Of a stretch of 64,000 bases of DNA, positions 54,060 to 64,000 are shown in pieces. A program made the translations under genes and the position numbers. Positions within the stretch are counted from its first letter, which is position 1. Each line of letters starts with the position of its first letter. Below the pieces are notes generated by a model. The model made no database searches and was not told the DNA's origin. It saw nothing but the letters and a program-made list of their open reading frames with translations. Location: NCBI RefSeq assembly GCF_014490035.1, contig NZ_CP061008.1, positions 5,456,001 through 5,520,000 on the forward strand, in the 5' to 3' direction. This DNA comes from Achromobacter xylosoxidans. GTDB taxonomy: Bacteria; Pseudomonadota; Gammaproteobacteria; Burkholderiales; Burkholderiaceae_B.

Positions 54060-54572
54060 ATGAAAAGGCAGTCTCTTCAATTCAGCGAGCCGCTTAAACA
54101 AGCTGTTTTGGACGGCCGTAAAGTGCAGAGCCGGCGCATCCTCAAGCCGCAACCGACCAAACTGACCACGGTCTGGTATGCGGACGCTGCGGATTCCGGC
54201 AGATGGGTAGCCATGGGCCCGTCGCTGGATCATCCATCCGAATTGCGCAAAACCTCCAGCTGGGTCAGGTGTCCATTTGGAAAATCCGGCGACAGCATCG
54301 AATTGACCGACGAAGCCGGCAATACCTTCGCCACCGCCGTTATCGTGGGGGTGCGCGTCCAGCGCCTGCAAACGCTGTCCGAAGCCGATGCCCGCGCCGA
54401 AGGCACGCAAGCCCTGTACCAAAGCTCCGCCCTGCTGCCGGGCGTGCCGCTGCAAACCGCCTTCGCCTTGACCTGGTGCGAGCGTTACGGCTCGCATGCC
54501 TGGGCTGCGAACCCCTGGGTCTGGGTGGTCGAATTCCGCCGCCAACAGGTCGACGGGGAACAGGACGCCTAG
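54060..54572 (+). CDS. Phage-type ASCH-like hypothetical protein
   Basis: The 170-residue protein resembles a family common in phages and prophages. It has LQFSEPLKQAVLDGRKVQSRR near the start (in parts), a CPFGKSGDSIEL segment (~78), VGVRVQRLQTLSEADARAEG (~97-116) and a C-terminal WAANPWVWVVEF. These features recall ASCH-domain proteins, which may bind RNA or modified bases. The assignment is by recall, not search. GGAGGA lies 12 bases before the ATG. No other phage gene is nearby. Confidence 0.7.
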   Translation: MKRQSLQFSEPLKQAVLDGRKVQSRRILKPQPTKLTTVWYADAADSGRWVAMGPSLDHPSELRKTSSWVRCPFGKSGDSIELTDEAGNTFATAVIVGVRVQRLQTLSEADARAEGTQALYQSSALLPGVPLQTAFALTWCERYGSHAWAANPWVWVVEFRRQQVDGEQDA

Positions 54573-54878
54573 CCCCGCCCCCAAAAACTGGTGCGCCCGC
54601 GCAACGTCGTTACGCGGAAACAGGGGCGGATGGTGACTGCCTGTAACCTGGCTATCCGGCTTCACCTGATTCCAGGCGATTTCAATCCATTTCAATCGCG
54701 GCCGCGTCAGAGCGGACCTGCGCTGCTGCGTGGCAGCAAGCCCCATGCCACCTGGACGGGGACGGTTGCGGATTGTCGCGATTGAGGCCGGCCCGCTTAC
54801 TTCTGCCAGCGCAAAAAGCCCGAAAATAAGCTCAACGAATACTCAACTTTGCTGCGTCACGCGGCAGGCAGGTGCAAG
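54573..54878. other. Gene-free stretch
   Basis: These 306 bp hold no convincing coding frame, RNA gene or terminator. Nothing further was recognised. Confidence 0.55.
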
Positions 54879-55217
54879 ATGAAAAAATGGCTTATCGCTG
54901 GTGCTGGTGCCGCTGGTCTGCTGATCTCCAGCGTCGCCCTGGCTCGGGTGGACGTCGGCATCTCGATCGGCATACCGGGGGTCGTGTACCCCGCGCCGGT
55001 CTACGTCGCGCCGCAGCCGGTATACGTGCCGCCCCCGCCGCCCGTCTATTACCGCCCCGCGCCGGTGTACGTCGCACCGCCGGTGGTCTATCCGGCGCCG
55101 GTGTATTACCGCGGCGGCGGCCGCTACTATGACCGCGGCTACTACTATGGCCGCGGGCGCGGACATGGACACGATTATTACCGCGGCCGGGGCCGCGGAC
55201 ACGACCACGACGATTAA
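54879..55217 (+). CDS. Exported Pro/Tyr/Val-rich low-complexity protein
   Basis: The 112-residue protein has a signal peptide (~1-22, ending SVALA). Then come repeats of the form PAPVYVAPQPVYVPPPPPVYYRP (shown in part), and a Gly/Tyr/Arg-rich tail with GRGHGHD and HDHDD. The His/Asp-rich end could bind metal ions. Similar short envelope proteins are common in betaproteobacteria but have no defined role. It is followed by a terminator. Confidence 0.8.
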   Translation: MKKWLIAGAGAAGLLISSVALARVDVGISIGIPGVVYPAPVYVAPQPVYVPPPPPVYYRPAPVYVAPPVVYPAPVYYRGGGRYYDRGYYYGRGRGHGHDYYRGRGRGHDHDD

Positions 55218-55263
55218 GCTGCGGGCCGCGCGTCAAGCGCAGGCCGGTTGCCCCGGAAACGAC

Positions 55264-55291
55264 AAAGGCCACTCGCAAGAGTGGCCTTTTT
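55264..55291 (+). terminator. Rho-independent terminator
   Basis: AAAGGCCACTC and GAGTGGCCTTT pair around GCAA, followed by more T residues, about 45 bp after the low-complexity protein gene. Confidence 0.92.
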
Positions 55292-55328
55292 TTCTGCGGG
55301 CAATGTCCGGTGCCCGGTGAAATACCCC

Positions 55329-55487
55329 TCAGGCTGCGGGCGCCTGCACGGGTTTGCCAGCCAGCACGGCCGGTTGCTGCGGGGTTTTGCTGGCCTTGCC
55401 ATCGCTCCACCGCGGCGTTTCCTGAACGAGATCGATCCAACGGCGGGGCTCGCTCGACGACCGCCACCAACCATTATGCGGACGCAT
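55329..55487 (-). CDS. Small hypothetical protein overlapping its upstream neighbour
   Basis: A 52-residue, basic, Trp-rich protein starting MRPHNGWWRSSSEPRRW. Its ATG at 55487 lies 14 bases inside the end of the preceding gene (55474-55722), with GGAG seven bases upstream, suggesting translational coupling. No family is recognised. The short length makes this tentative. Confidence 0.5.
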   Translation of the reverse strand: MRPHNGWWRSSSEPRRWIDLVQETPRWSDGKASKTPQQPAVLAGKPVQAPAA

Positions 55488-55722
55488 GGGCAAACTCCGG
55501 TTCACCGTTGAAACGCACGCCGTTGATGCCTTGGAACAGTTGCAGGCTTTCCTGCTCGGCTTCGTGCAGGCTCGAAAACGGCGCCTGTCCGGGCACGGTC
55601 CAGCATTTTTCCGGCGCGGTGCCGCCAACACGGCGGGTCCATATCTGCACGCGGTAGCCCTGCTCGTCTTCCTGAGCCACGGAGCATCTCACACGAAAAT
55701 CTCCAATCATTCTTGAAGTCAT
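55474..55722 (-). CDS. Small hypothetical protein
   Basis: This 82-residue protein (MTSRMIGDFRVRCSVAQEDE, then GYRVQIWTRRVGG) has AAGGAG six bases before the ATG at 55722. No known domain is recognised. The following small gene overlaps its 3' end, so the two probably form a unit. Upstream is an AT-rich region suitable for a promoter. Confidence 0.65.
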   Translation of the reverse strand: MTSRMIGDFRVRCSVAQEDEQGYRVQIWTRRVGGTAPEKCWTVPGQAPFSSLHEAEQESLQLFQGINGVRFNGEPEFAHASA

Positions 55723-55889
55723 GGGCAACTCCTTGTTATTTAAGTGAATGAAGCGTGTAGCACACGGGGCATATTGTGCCGTAACTATCCGGCCCTTTTA
55801 TTGGAATACACAATTGCTCACATCATAATCAAACACTCGCGCGGTCAGCTTAATGGCGTGAGGCGACAGGAATATGTACAGATAATAAA

Positions 55890-55919
55890 AAAAAACGGAG
55901 CCCGAAGGCTCCGTCTTTT
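55890..55919 (-). terminator. Rho-independent terminator downstream of serS
   Basis: On the minus strand ACGGAGCC and GGCTCCGT form a stem with a TTCG loop, followed by nine or more T residues. It ends the serS transcript. Confidence 0.92.
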
Positions 55920-55954
55920 ACTCCGTCAAATGGCGGATGGACAGCTGAAAAACG

Positions 55955-57355
<1,401 letters not shown>

Positions 57356-58696
57356 TTACCGTTTCTTGGCGCGTTCCTGCGCGTCCAGCTCGCGCAGGAA
57401 TGCCAGCTTTTGCTGGATTTTAGCCTCCAGGCCGCGATCGGTCGGCCGATAGAAGGAGGGATTGAGTCCATCGGGGAAATATTGCTCGGCGGCGGCGTAG
57501 CCGTGCGGCTCGTCGTGCGCGTAGCGGTAGGCCTTGCCATGGCCCAGCTGCTTCATCAATTTGGTAGGCGCGTTGCGCAGATGGATCGGCACCGGCGCGC
57601 TGCCGTGCTCGGCCGCGAACTTGCGCGCCTGGTTGTAGGCGTTGTAGACGGCGTTCGACTTGGCCGCGCAGGCCATGTAGACCACGGCCTGCGCCAGCGC
57701 CAGCTCGCCTTCCGGCGAACCCAGGCGTTCATAGATATCGGCGCCGTTCACGGCCAGGTCCGTGGCGCGGGGATCGGCCAGGCCGATGTCCTCCACCGCC
57801 ATGCGCACCAGGCGGCGCGAGAGGTACTTGGGATCGGCGCCGCCGTCGATCATGCGGCAGAACCAGTACAGCGCGGCGTCGGGGTTGGAGCCGCGCACCG
57901 ACTTGTGCAGGGCGCTGATCTGGTCGTAGAACGCGTCGCCGCCCTTGTCGAAGCGGCGCAGGTTCTGCGACAGCGAGATCTCCAGCCAGGCCGCGTCCAC
58001 CGTGTCGCGGCCGGCGGCTTGCGCCGACTCGGCCACCACTTCGACCGCGCTGATCAGGCGGCGCGCGTCGCCGTCGGCCCAGGCCGCCAGTTGTTCACGC
58101 GCGTCGGCCTCGACATGGATGCGTTCGCCCTCTTCCAGCCCGTCGTTCAGGGCCTGCACGGCGCGGTCGACCAGTTGCTGCAGTTCCTCGGCGGTAAGCG
58201 ATTGCAGCACGTACACCCGCGCCCGCGACAACAACGCCGAATTGACCTCGAACGAGGGGTTTTCGGTGGTGGCGCCGATGAAGGTGAACAGCCCGCTTTC
58301 CACATAGGGCAGGAAGGCATCCTGCTGCGCCTTGTTGAAGCGGTGCACCTCGTCGACGAAGAGGATGGTGCGGCGTCCCTGGCCCTGCGCCACCTGCGCC
58401 ACCGTGACGGCATCGCGGATGTCCTTGACCCCGCCCAGCACCGCCGAGATGGCGATGAACTGCGCGTCGAAGCCGTCCGCCATCAGGCGCGCCAGCGTGG
58501 TCTTGCCCACGCCTGGCGGCCCCCAGAAGATCATGGAATGCGGCCGGCCCGAGTCGAAGGCGACGCGCAGGGGCTTGTCCGGCCCCAGCAGATGCGACTG
58601 CCCGACCACGTCGGACAGCGTCCGCGGGCGCAGCCGCTCGGCCAGGGGCACATAGGGCCGATGCGCAGGATCGGCCGCGAAGAGATCGTTGCTCAT
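57356..58696 (-). CDS. rarA: Replication-associated recombination protein A (MgsA/WHIP AAA+ ATPase)
   Basis: The 446-residue AAA+ protein acts at stalled replication forks. It has Walker [15 protein letters not shown] (~58-71), Walker [21 protein letters not shown] in parts (~110), sensor [13 protein letters not shown] (~142) and arginine finger SRARVYVLQ (~158). A C-terminal MgsA tetramerisation domain carries [27 protein letters not shown] sequence (here [10 protein letters not shown]). It precedes serS, a common betaproteobacterial arrangement. Confidence 0.96.
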   Translation of the reverse strand: MSNDLFAADPAHRPYVPLAERLRPRTLSDVVGQSHLLGPDKPLRVAFDSGRPHSMIFWGPPGVGKTTLARLMADGFDAQFIAISAVLGGVKDIRDAVTVAQVAQGQGRRTILFVDEVHRFNKAQQDAFLPYVESGLFTFIGATTENPSFEVNSALLSRARVYVLQSLTAEELQQLVDRAVQALNDGLEEGERIHVEADAREQLAAWADGDARRLISAVEVVAESAQAAGRDTVDAAWLEISLSQNLRRFDKGGDAFYDQISALHKSVRGSNPDAALYWFCRMIDGGADPKYLSRRLVRMAVEDIGLADPRATDLAVNGADIYERLGSPEGELALAQAVVYMACAAKSNAVYNAYNQARKFAAEHGSAPVPIHLRNAPTKLMKQLGHGKAYRYAHDEPHGYAAAEQYFPDGLNPSFYRPTDRGLEAKIQQKLAFLRELDAQERAKKR

Positions 58697-58775
58697 TGGC
58701 AGAAGATGAGGGGAGACAGCAAGTAATTCAAGCCAGCATTACACCATGGCGCGGGCCTGCCTCCCCCGCACGGCC

Positions 58776-59567
58776 CTAGGCCAGTCCCGGCGGCGCGAAG
58801 CGCCGGTTCGCCAGCACCGGCAATACCTTGCGGGCATGCGCCAGGCGTTCGGGGTCGATATCGGCGAACACCAGCGCCGGGGCTTCGCCCGCCCGCGCCG
58901 TCACCACGCCCAGCGGATCCACCACCATGCTGCAGCCGATGTTGCGTTCGCCGCATTCGCCCGTGGCCGCCACATAGCAGGTGTTCTCCAGCGCGCGCGC
59001 CGTGACCAGCACTTCCCAGTGCATTTCCTTCAACGGACCGCGCACCCAGGCGGCAGGCAGCACCAGCAGGTCCGCGCCGTCCAGCGCCAGGCGCCGCGCC
59101 AGTTCGGGGAAGCGCACGTCGTAACAGGTCATGAGGCCCACGCGCAGGCCGCCGATGTCCAGCAGCGGCGGGATGTCGACGCCGGGCGTGACGTTGGTGG
59201 ATTCCTTCATGTTGAAGGCGTCGTACAGGTGCAGCTTGCGGTATTGCGACAGGATCTTGCCATCTTGCAGCGTCACCAGCGTGTTCCAGACCCGCCCTTC
59301 CCCGGTCGGCACGTGCACGCACATCATGGTCGCCAGTTGCGAACCGCGGCTGGCTTCCAGCAGGCGGCTCATGAAGGGGCCGTCCAGCGGCTGGGCGGCC
59401 TTCAGGACGATCTGCGGATCGGTGATGTCGCGGGCCAGGATGCCTTCGGGCAAGACCAGCAGGCCGGCGCCGCCGGCGCGGGCACGTTCCATCAGGTCGA
59501 TGCAGACCTGGGCGTTTTCTTCCCAGACGCGGCTGACGGCGAACTGGCCCAAAGCAACTTTCAGCAT
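58776..59567 (-). CDS. Carbon-nitrogen hydrolase (Nit/omega-amidase-like)
   Basis: This 263-residue nitrilase-superfamily protein has the triad in LVLPEGILARD (Glu ~43), QYRKLHLYDAF (Lys ~110) and LMTCYDVRFPELAR (Cys ~147). The CYDVRFPELAR form is typical of Nit1/Nit2 amidases instead of true nitrilases. It may clear deaminated glutathione or 2-oxoglutaramate. The ATG at 59567 is the family start. It is divergent from the D-serine-dehydratase-like gene. Confidence 0.92.
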   Translation of the reverse strand: MLKVALGQFAVSRVWEENAQVCIDLMERARAGGAGLLVLPEGILARDITDPQIVLKAAQPLDGPFMSRLLEASRGSQLATMMCVHVPTGEGRVWNTLVTLQDGKILSQYRKLHLYDAFNMKESTNVTPGVDIPPLLDIGGLRVGLMTCYDVRFPELARRLALDGADLLVLPAAWVRGPLKEMHWEVLVTARALENTCYVAATGECGERNIGCSMVVDPLGVVTARAGEAPALVFADIDPERLAHARKVLPVLANRRFAPPGLA

Positions 59568-59719
59568 GACGCTTCCTTGTGTCGGAGGTTTTCCCTATTG
59601 TCGCGCCAACCGCCGGCCAGCGCCGACTACGGGAAACTCCTAACTCCCGCTTGTAAATTCTTTTCAGGATAATGAAAAAAACCAGGTTTGACGTAAATAT
59701 TTTCCATAGCAGGCGCCCC

Positions 59720-60991
59720 ATGACGAACTCCTCCTTCCCCGCAGCCCCCCTGGACATGAACGGCAAAGGCCTGGGCGCCTTTCCGGAATCCTGTACCACC
59801 GCCGGCGCGGCGGCGCTGAACTGGAACCTGCTCAATGAGGACGTCAGCCTGCCCGTGGCGGTGCTGTACGAAGCCCGCGTGCGCCACAACCTGCAATGGA
59901 TGCAGCGCTTCATGGAAGCGTACAAGGTCAAGCTGGCGCCCCACGGCAAGACCACCATGAGCCCGGCGCTGTTCCAACGCCAGATCGCGGGTGGCGCCTG
60001 GGGCATCACGCTGGCGACCGCGCCGCAGGTCCGGGCCGCCTATCAGCATGGCGTACGCCGGATACTGATGGCCAACCAGTTGGTGGGCCGCGCCAACATG
60101 GCCATCATCGCGCGCCTGCTGCGCGACCCGGCCTTCACCTTTTTCTGCATCGTGGACTCCCCCGCCAACGCGGCGCAGCTGGGCGCCTACTTCGGCGAAC
60201 AGGGCCTGACCCTGCCGGTGCTGATCGAACTGGGCCCCCAGGGCGGCCGCACCGGCGTGCGCGACGACGCCCAGTTGCAGGCGCTGGTCGACGAAATCGG
60301 CAAATGGCCCGGCCTGGCCCTGGCCGGCATCGAAGTCTACGAAGGCGTGCTGCAGGAAGAAAGCGCCATCCGCGCCTTCCTGCGCCGCGCCGCCGACGCC
60401 CTGCGCGGCCTGGCCGCCGCCGGCCGCCTGCGCAAGAACGGCCCGGCGCTGATCTCCGGCGCCGGCTCCGCCTGGTTCGACGTGGTGGCCGAGGAATTCT
60501 CGCAGCTGGACATTGGCGCGCCGCTGGAAATCGTGCTGCGCCCCGGCTGCTACCTGTCGCACGACGTCGGCATCTACCGCTCGGCCGCCGAGCGCATCAA
60601 CGCCCACAATCCGGTCGCGCAAAAGATGGAACCCGGCCTGCAGCCGGCCTTGCAGGTCTGGGCCTACGTGCAGTCGCTGCCCGAACCGGGCCGCGCCATC
60701 GTCGCCATGGGCAAGCGCGACGCCGCCTTCGACGCCGGCCTGCCCACGCCCGCCGCGCTGTACCGCCCCGGCCGCGACGCCGCGCCGGGCCAGGCTCCTG
60801 CCCACTGGAAGCTGAGCGCGATGATGGACCAGCACGCCTTCATGCAGATCGGCGAAGGCGACGACATCCAGGTCGGCGACATGATCGCCTTCGATATCTC
60901 CCACCCCTGCCTGACCTTCGACAAGTGGCGCCAGGTGCTGCTGGTGGACGAGCAATACCGCGTCACCGACGTGGCCGAAACCTTCTTCTGA
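59720..60991 (+). CDS. D-serine dehydratase-like (alanine racemase N-fold) PLP enzyme
   Basis: The 423-residue protein belongs to the D-threonine aldolase/eukaryotic-type D-serine dehydratase group. The PLP lysine is in VKLAPHGKTTMSP (~71). A C-terminal metal-site histidine and cysteine lie in ISHPCLTFDKW (~398-408). It probably deaminates D-serine or a related D-amino acid. The ATG at 59720 fits the family; a longer frame upstream is not supported. The following peptide-transport genes could share a role in amino-acid use. Confidence 0.9.
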   Translation: MTNSSFPAAPLDMNGKGLGAFPESCTTAGAAALNWNLLNEDVSLPVAVLYEARVRHNLQWMQRFMEAYKVKLAPHGKTTMSPALFQRQIAGGAWGITLATAPQVRAAYQHGVRRILMANQLVGRANMAIIARLLRDPAFTFFCIVDSPANAAQLGAYFGEQGLTLPVLIELGPQGGRTGVRDDAQLQALVDEIGKWPGLALAGIEVYEGVLQEESAIRAFLRRAADALRGLAAAGRLRKNGPALISGAGSAWFDVVAEEFSQLDIGAPLEIVLRPGCYLSHDVGIYRSAAERINAHNPVAQKMEPGLQPALQVWAYVQSLPEPGRAIVAMGKRDAAFDAGLPTPAALYRPGRDAAPGQAPAHWKLSAMMDQHAFMQIGEGDDIQVGDMIAFDISHPCLTFDKWRQVLLVDEQYRVTDVAETFF

Positions 60992-61109
60992 ACGGCCCTG
61001 TCCGCCGCACCGCGCCGGTACCCGGCGGGCAGGAGGAATCGCGGGATTCCGGCGCAAACCTCTAATTACTACAAGCAAAACCCGTTTTTGACCCTCTGGA
61101 GAGAGAATC

Positions 61110-62666
61110 ATGAACTTCCGTACCTCCCGGCGAGGCGGTGGGCTCAATAGCCTGCTGCTGGCCGGCGCAATTGGCTTGACCGCATTGTCGACCCCCGCCC
61201 TCTGTGCCACGCCGATCAAGGGAGGCACGATCTCGGTTGCCACCATAGGCGAGCCGCCCACGCTGGATCCGATGACCAGCACGGCCGACCTGGTGGGCAT
61301 CCTGACCCAGCACTTCTTCGAAACGCTGTACACCTTCGACGGCAAGTGGAACCTGACCCCGCTGTTGGCCGACAAGCTGCCGGAAGTCTCGGCCGACGGG
61401 CTGACCTACACGATCCCGCTGCGCCAGGGCATCACCTTCCACGACGGCTCCAAGATGGACTCGTCGGACGTGCTGGCCTCGCTCAAGCGCTGGACCGAGA
61501 CCGCCACGCGCGGCAAGATGGCCGCCAAGATCATCACCGGCATCGAAGCGCCGGACGCCAACACCATCCGCATCACGCTCAAGCAGCCCTATGCGCCCCT
61601 GACCGCGCTGCTGGCCATGAACAACAGCGCCGCCGTCATCATGCCCAAAGGCAAGATCGCTCCGGCCCTGACCGAATTCGTCGGCACCGGCCCCTACCAG
61701 CTGAAGGCGCGCGTGCCTGACCAATACATCCAGCTGGTCCGCTTCGAAGGCTACAAGCAGCGCGAAGGCGAGCCCGACGGCTTCGGCGGCGCTCGCAAGC
61801 AGTACCTGGACGAGATCCGCTTCGTGCCGGTCAGCAACGCCAACACCCGCGTCGAAAGCGCGGTGGCCGGCCAGTTCGACTACGTCGACTCGCTGCCGGT
61901 GGAATCGCTGCCCAAGCTCAAGAACGGCCGCTCCGACCCCGTCATGCTCAAGCCCTTCGGCTGGCCTCGCCTGGTGCTCAACACCAAGCAGGGCATCATG
62001 TCGAACCTGGCCGTCCGCCAGGCCGTGCAGCTGGCGCTGAACGAAGAAGACATGCTGTACGCCGCCTTCGGCGACAAGAACTTCTACAAGCTCAACGGCG
62101 ACCTGTATCCCGAGGGCTATCCCTGGGCCACGTCCCTGGGCGGCAAGGTCTACAACAAGGGCGACGCCGCCGGCGCCAAGAAGCTGGTGGATGGCGCCAA
62201 CGTGCAGGACCGCAAGATCCGCATCCTGACCAGCCAGCAGTACGAGTTCCACTACAAGATGGCCCTGGTGGCCGCCGAATACCTGAAGGCCGCGGGCTTC
62301 ACCGTGGACATGCAGGTGGTGGACTGGGCCACGCTGACGCAGCGCCGCCAGGACCCGGCGCTGTGGGACATCTTCATTACGCACAGCCCCTTCCTGCCGG
62401 AGCCTGCCCTGATCGACTTCCCGTCCAAGGACGCGCCGGGCTGGTGGGACACCCCGCGCCGCAACCAGGCGCTGGACGCCTTCAACCAGGCTGGCAACCA
62501 GGAAGAACGCATCAAGCGCTGGGCTGACGTGCAGCAGGCCGTCTACGACGAAGTGCCCTTCATCAAGGTCGGCGACTTCAACGCCCAGGCCGCCCGCTCG
62601 CCGTCGCTGCAAGGCACCAAGGCCGTGCCGTGGCCCTACTTCTGGAACGCCTGGAAGTCCAAGTAA
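61110..62666 (+). CDS. ABC transporter peptide/organic substrate-binding protein (DppA/OppA family)
   Basis: This 518-residue periplasmic protein has a signal peptide (~1-32, ending ALCA) and the SBP family 5 fold: GGTISVATIGEPPTLDPMTS (in parts), QHFFETLYTFDGKWNL and LRQGITFHDGSKMDSSDVLASL in parts. It delivers peptides, or a similar compound, to the permeases encoded next. A ribosome site, GGAGAG, lies before the ATG. The ligand is undefined. Confidence 0.94.
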   Translation: MNFRTSRRGGGLNSLLLAGAIGLTALSTPALCATPIKGGTISVATIGEPPTLDPMTSTADLVGILTQHFFETLYTFDGKWNLTPLLADKLPEVSADGLTYTIPLRQGITFHDGSKMDSSDVLASLKRWTETATRGKMAAKIITGIEAPDANTIRITLKQPYAPLTALLAMNNSAAVIMPKGKIAPALTEFVGTGPYQLKARVPDQYIQLVRFEGYKQREGEPDGFGGARKQYLDEIRFVPVSNANTRVESAVAGQFDYVDSLPVESLPKLKNGRSDPVMLKPFGWPRLVLNTKQGIMSNLAVRQAVQLALNEEDMLYAAFGDKNFYKLNGDLYPEGYPWATSLGGKVYNKGDAAGAKKLVDGANVQDRKIRILTSQQYEFHYKMALVAAEYLKAAGFTVDMQVVDWATLTQRRQDPALWDIFITHSPFLPEPALIDFPSKDAPGWWDTPRRNQALDAFNQAGNQEERIKRWADVQQAVYDEVPFIKVGDFNAQAARSPSLQGTKAVPWPYFWNAWKSK

Positions 62667-62806
62667 TGGCGTAGCGCGGCAGGACAAAGGCGCCACACAA
62701 GACCTCCTGCCGCGTTCCACGCATCAACGCATGACCCGCAGAGCGCGCCCTTCCAACAAGCGCGCCGCCTCTCCCCACGATACGACGCTTTTTTAGGACA
62801 TCCATC

Positions 62807-63748
62807 GTGTTGCGTTATCTCTTAAACCGGCTGGTCGGGCTGGTGGCCGTGATGTTCATCGTCGCGACCATCGTCTTCGTGATCATCCGCGTCACGCCGG
62901 GCGACCCCGCCGCCGTGATGCTGGGTCCGCAGGCCAGCCAGCAGGACATCGCCGCCCTGCGCACCCAGCTCGGGCTGGACCAGCCGATGGCCGTGCAATA
63001 TGTGTCGTGGCTGGGCAAGCTGGCCCAGGGCGACCTCGGCCAATCCATCTTCATGAACAAGCCGGTGCTGTCGGCCCTGGCCGACCGCGCCGAACCCACC
63101 ATCCTGCTGACGCTCATGTCGCTGCTGATCGCCAGCGCTATCGCGCTACCGGTGGGGATCCTGTCCGCGGTCAAGCGCGGCACCACGCTGGACCAGTCGG
63201 TGCTGTCGTTCTCGATGTTCACCTCCAGCGTGCCCAGCTTCTGGCTGGGGCTGCTGCTGATGCAGGTGTTCTCGGTCAAGCTGGGATGGCTGCCCGTGGC
63301 CGGCTATGGCGGCCCCGACGCCTCCCTCATGACCCGCCTGTCGCACCTGATCCTGCCCGCCGTGGTGCTGGGCCTGGTGAACTCGGCGCTGATCACGCGC
63401 TTCATTCGCGCCAGCATGCTGGACGTGCTGCGCGACGACTATGTGCGCACCGCGCGCGCCAAGGGCCTGCCGGAAAGCAAGGTGATCCTGAAGCACGCCG
63501 TGCGCAATGCGCTGATCCCGATCCTGACGGTGCTGGGCCTGACCACCGCGCTGCTGATCAGCGGCGCGGTCGTGACCGAAACCGTGTTCGGCCTGCCCGG
63601 CGTGGGCAGCCTGGTGGTGTCGGCCGTGCTGCGCCGCGACTACCCCGTCATCCAGGGCGCGCTGCTGATCATCGCGGCCATCTATGTCCTGATCAATCTC
63701 ATCATCGATCTGCTGTACCTGCTGGTCGACCCACGGGTTCGTTATTGA
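62807..63748 (+). CDS. ABC transporter permease (DppB/OppB family)
   Basis: This 313-residue inner-membrane protein has six helices. It has the N-terminal MLRYLLNRLVGL and VIRVTPGDPAAVMLGPQ of DppB-type permeases, and the ATPase-contacting EAA-like loop DDYVRTARAKGLPESKVILKHA in parts (~205-225). The start is GTG at 62807. It forms the channel with the partial permease downstream. Confidence 0.95.
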   Translation: MLRYLLNRLVGLVAVMFIVATIVFVIIRVTPGDPAAVMLGPQASQQDIAALRTQLGLDQPMAVQYVSWLGKLAQGDLGQSIFMNKPVLSALADRAEPTILLTLMSLLIASAIALPVGILSAVKRGTTLDQSVLSFSMFTSSVPSFWLGLLLMQVFSVKLGWLPVAGYGGPDASLMTRLSHLILPAVVLGLVNSALITRFIRASMLDVLRDDYVRTARAKGLPESKVILKHAVRNALIPILTVLGLTTALLISGAVVTETVFGLPGVGSLVVSAVLRRDYPVIQGALLIIAAIYVLINLIIDLLYLLVDPRVRY

Positions 63749-63765
63749 TGATTAAGCCCACCCCC

Positions 63766-63838
63766 GAAGCGCCTGTGGCGCTTCCCCCTCAAGGGGGCGC
63801 CGCCTGCGGCCCGGCAAAGCCGGCTCCGCGCGGCCCCG
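63766..63838 (+). repeat. GC-rich palindromic element inside the transporter operon
   Basis: GAAGCGCC and GGCGCTTC (63766-63784) form a hairpin, followed by the palindrome CCCCCTCAAGGGGG and a GC-rich stretch. It lies in the 120-bp gap between the two permease genes and shares CCCCCTCAAGGGGGCG-type sequence with the element at 35308-35381. Confidence 0.6.
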
Positions 63839-63868
63839 ATTCGATGCACCGCAAGTGGAGCAATTGAA

Positions 63869-64000
63869 ATGACAACCGGGACTACCGTGAATTCCGGAAC
63901 CGACCGCTGGCAGGTCCTGCGCCTGCTGGTGTCGCGCAAGACCGTACTGATCAGCCTGATCGTGATCGTCGTGCTGGTCCTGGCCGCGCTGCTGGCGCCC
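63869..64000 (+). CDS. ABC transporter permease (DppC/OppC family), 5' part only
   Basis: Only the first 44 residues lie in the window: a short polar N-terminus, then the first hydrophobic helix (LISLIVIVVLVLAALLAP) typical of DppC. The ATG at 63869 has GGAG upstream. It is the second channel subunit of this transporter and continues past the window edge. Confidence 0.85.
   Translation, partial: MTTGTTVNSGTDRWQVLRLLVSRKTVLISLIVIVVLVLAALLAP

Overview
The window is GC-rich, densely packed chromosomal DNA from a betaproteobacterium. The gene content (pnp-rpsO, an ilvBHC-pssA run, Bug/TctC solute-binding proteins, many LysR regulators, System II cytochrome c maturation) best fits the Alcaligenaceae, in the Achromobacter/Bordetella lineage. 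The species assignment is inference. No rRNA, integrase, insertion sequence or CRISPR array was seen.

Layout. 0-2.6 kb: the 5' part of a quinone oxidoreductase, tRNA-Ser(UGA) and a lone System II cytochrome c synthase gene (ccsB). 2.6-13.4 kb: a MocR-type regulator and two convergent operons for heme d1. The plus-strand operon encodes a NirN-like cytochrome/d1 protein, a small cytochrome c and a CysG-like siroheme enzyme. The minus-strand operon is nirE-nirC-nirF-nirDL-nirG-nirH-nirJ plus a DUF4202 gene. No separate NirS nitrite reductase is present here. 13.6-25 kb: a stress protein, a small organic-acid/CoA cluster with its LysR gene, a zinc-ribbon/RDD/pilin-like protein with a TPR protein, a LysR/nitrilase divergent pair, tRNA-Leu(UAA) interrupted by a group I intron, a GST-like gene and a PIN gene. 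25-41 kb: housekeeping (ilvA, pnp, rpsO, pssA, ilvCHB, an FUSC membrane protein, yaaA, bdhA, a cation/proton antiporter) and tRNA-Ser(CGA) followed by three tandem hairpins. 41-54 kb: a chemoreceptor, an MFS-nitrilase-flavin reductase operon divergent from an IclR gene, an EAL phosphodiesterase, and a Bug/enolase-superfamily/LysR/amidohydrolase group. 54-56 kb: small orphan genes. 56-64 kb: serS, rarA, a nitrilase-superfamily amidase, a D-serine-dehydratase-like enzyme and the start of a peptide ABC transporter that runs off the right edge.

The two main observations are these. (1) A 225-nt group I intron interrupts the anticodon loop of tRNA-Leu(UAA) after U34. That is the position used by the cyanobacterial/plastid tRNA-Leu(UAA) intron, and the core resembles the Azoarcus tRNA-Ile intron. 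(2) A 16-bp element, TTTGTCCTATGwCAAA, stands upstream of ccsB and of the nirN-like operon. A related TTTGTCC motif lies at the start of the MocR gene between them. This suggests a local regulon linking cytochrome c maturation and heme d1 synthesis. The two heme d1 operons together would supply siroheme (CysG-like protein plus NirE), convert it to heme d1 (NirDL, NirG, NirH, NirJ, NirF, NirN) and move electrons through small cytochromes (NirC and the c-type protein next to nirN).
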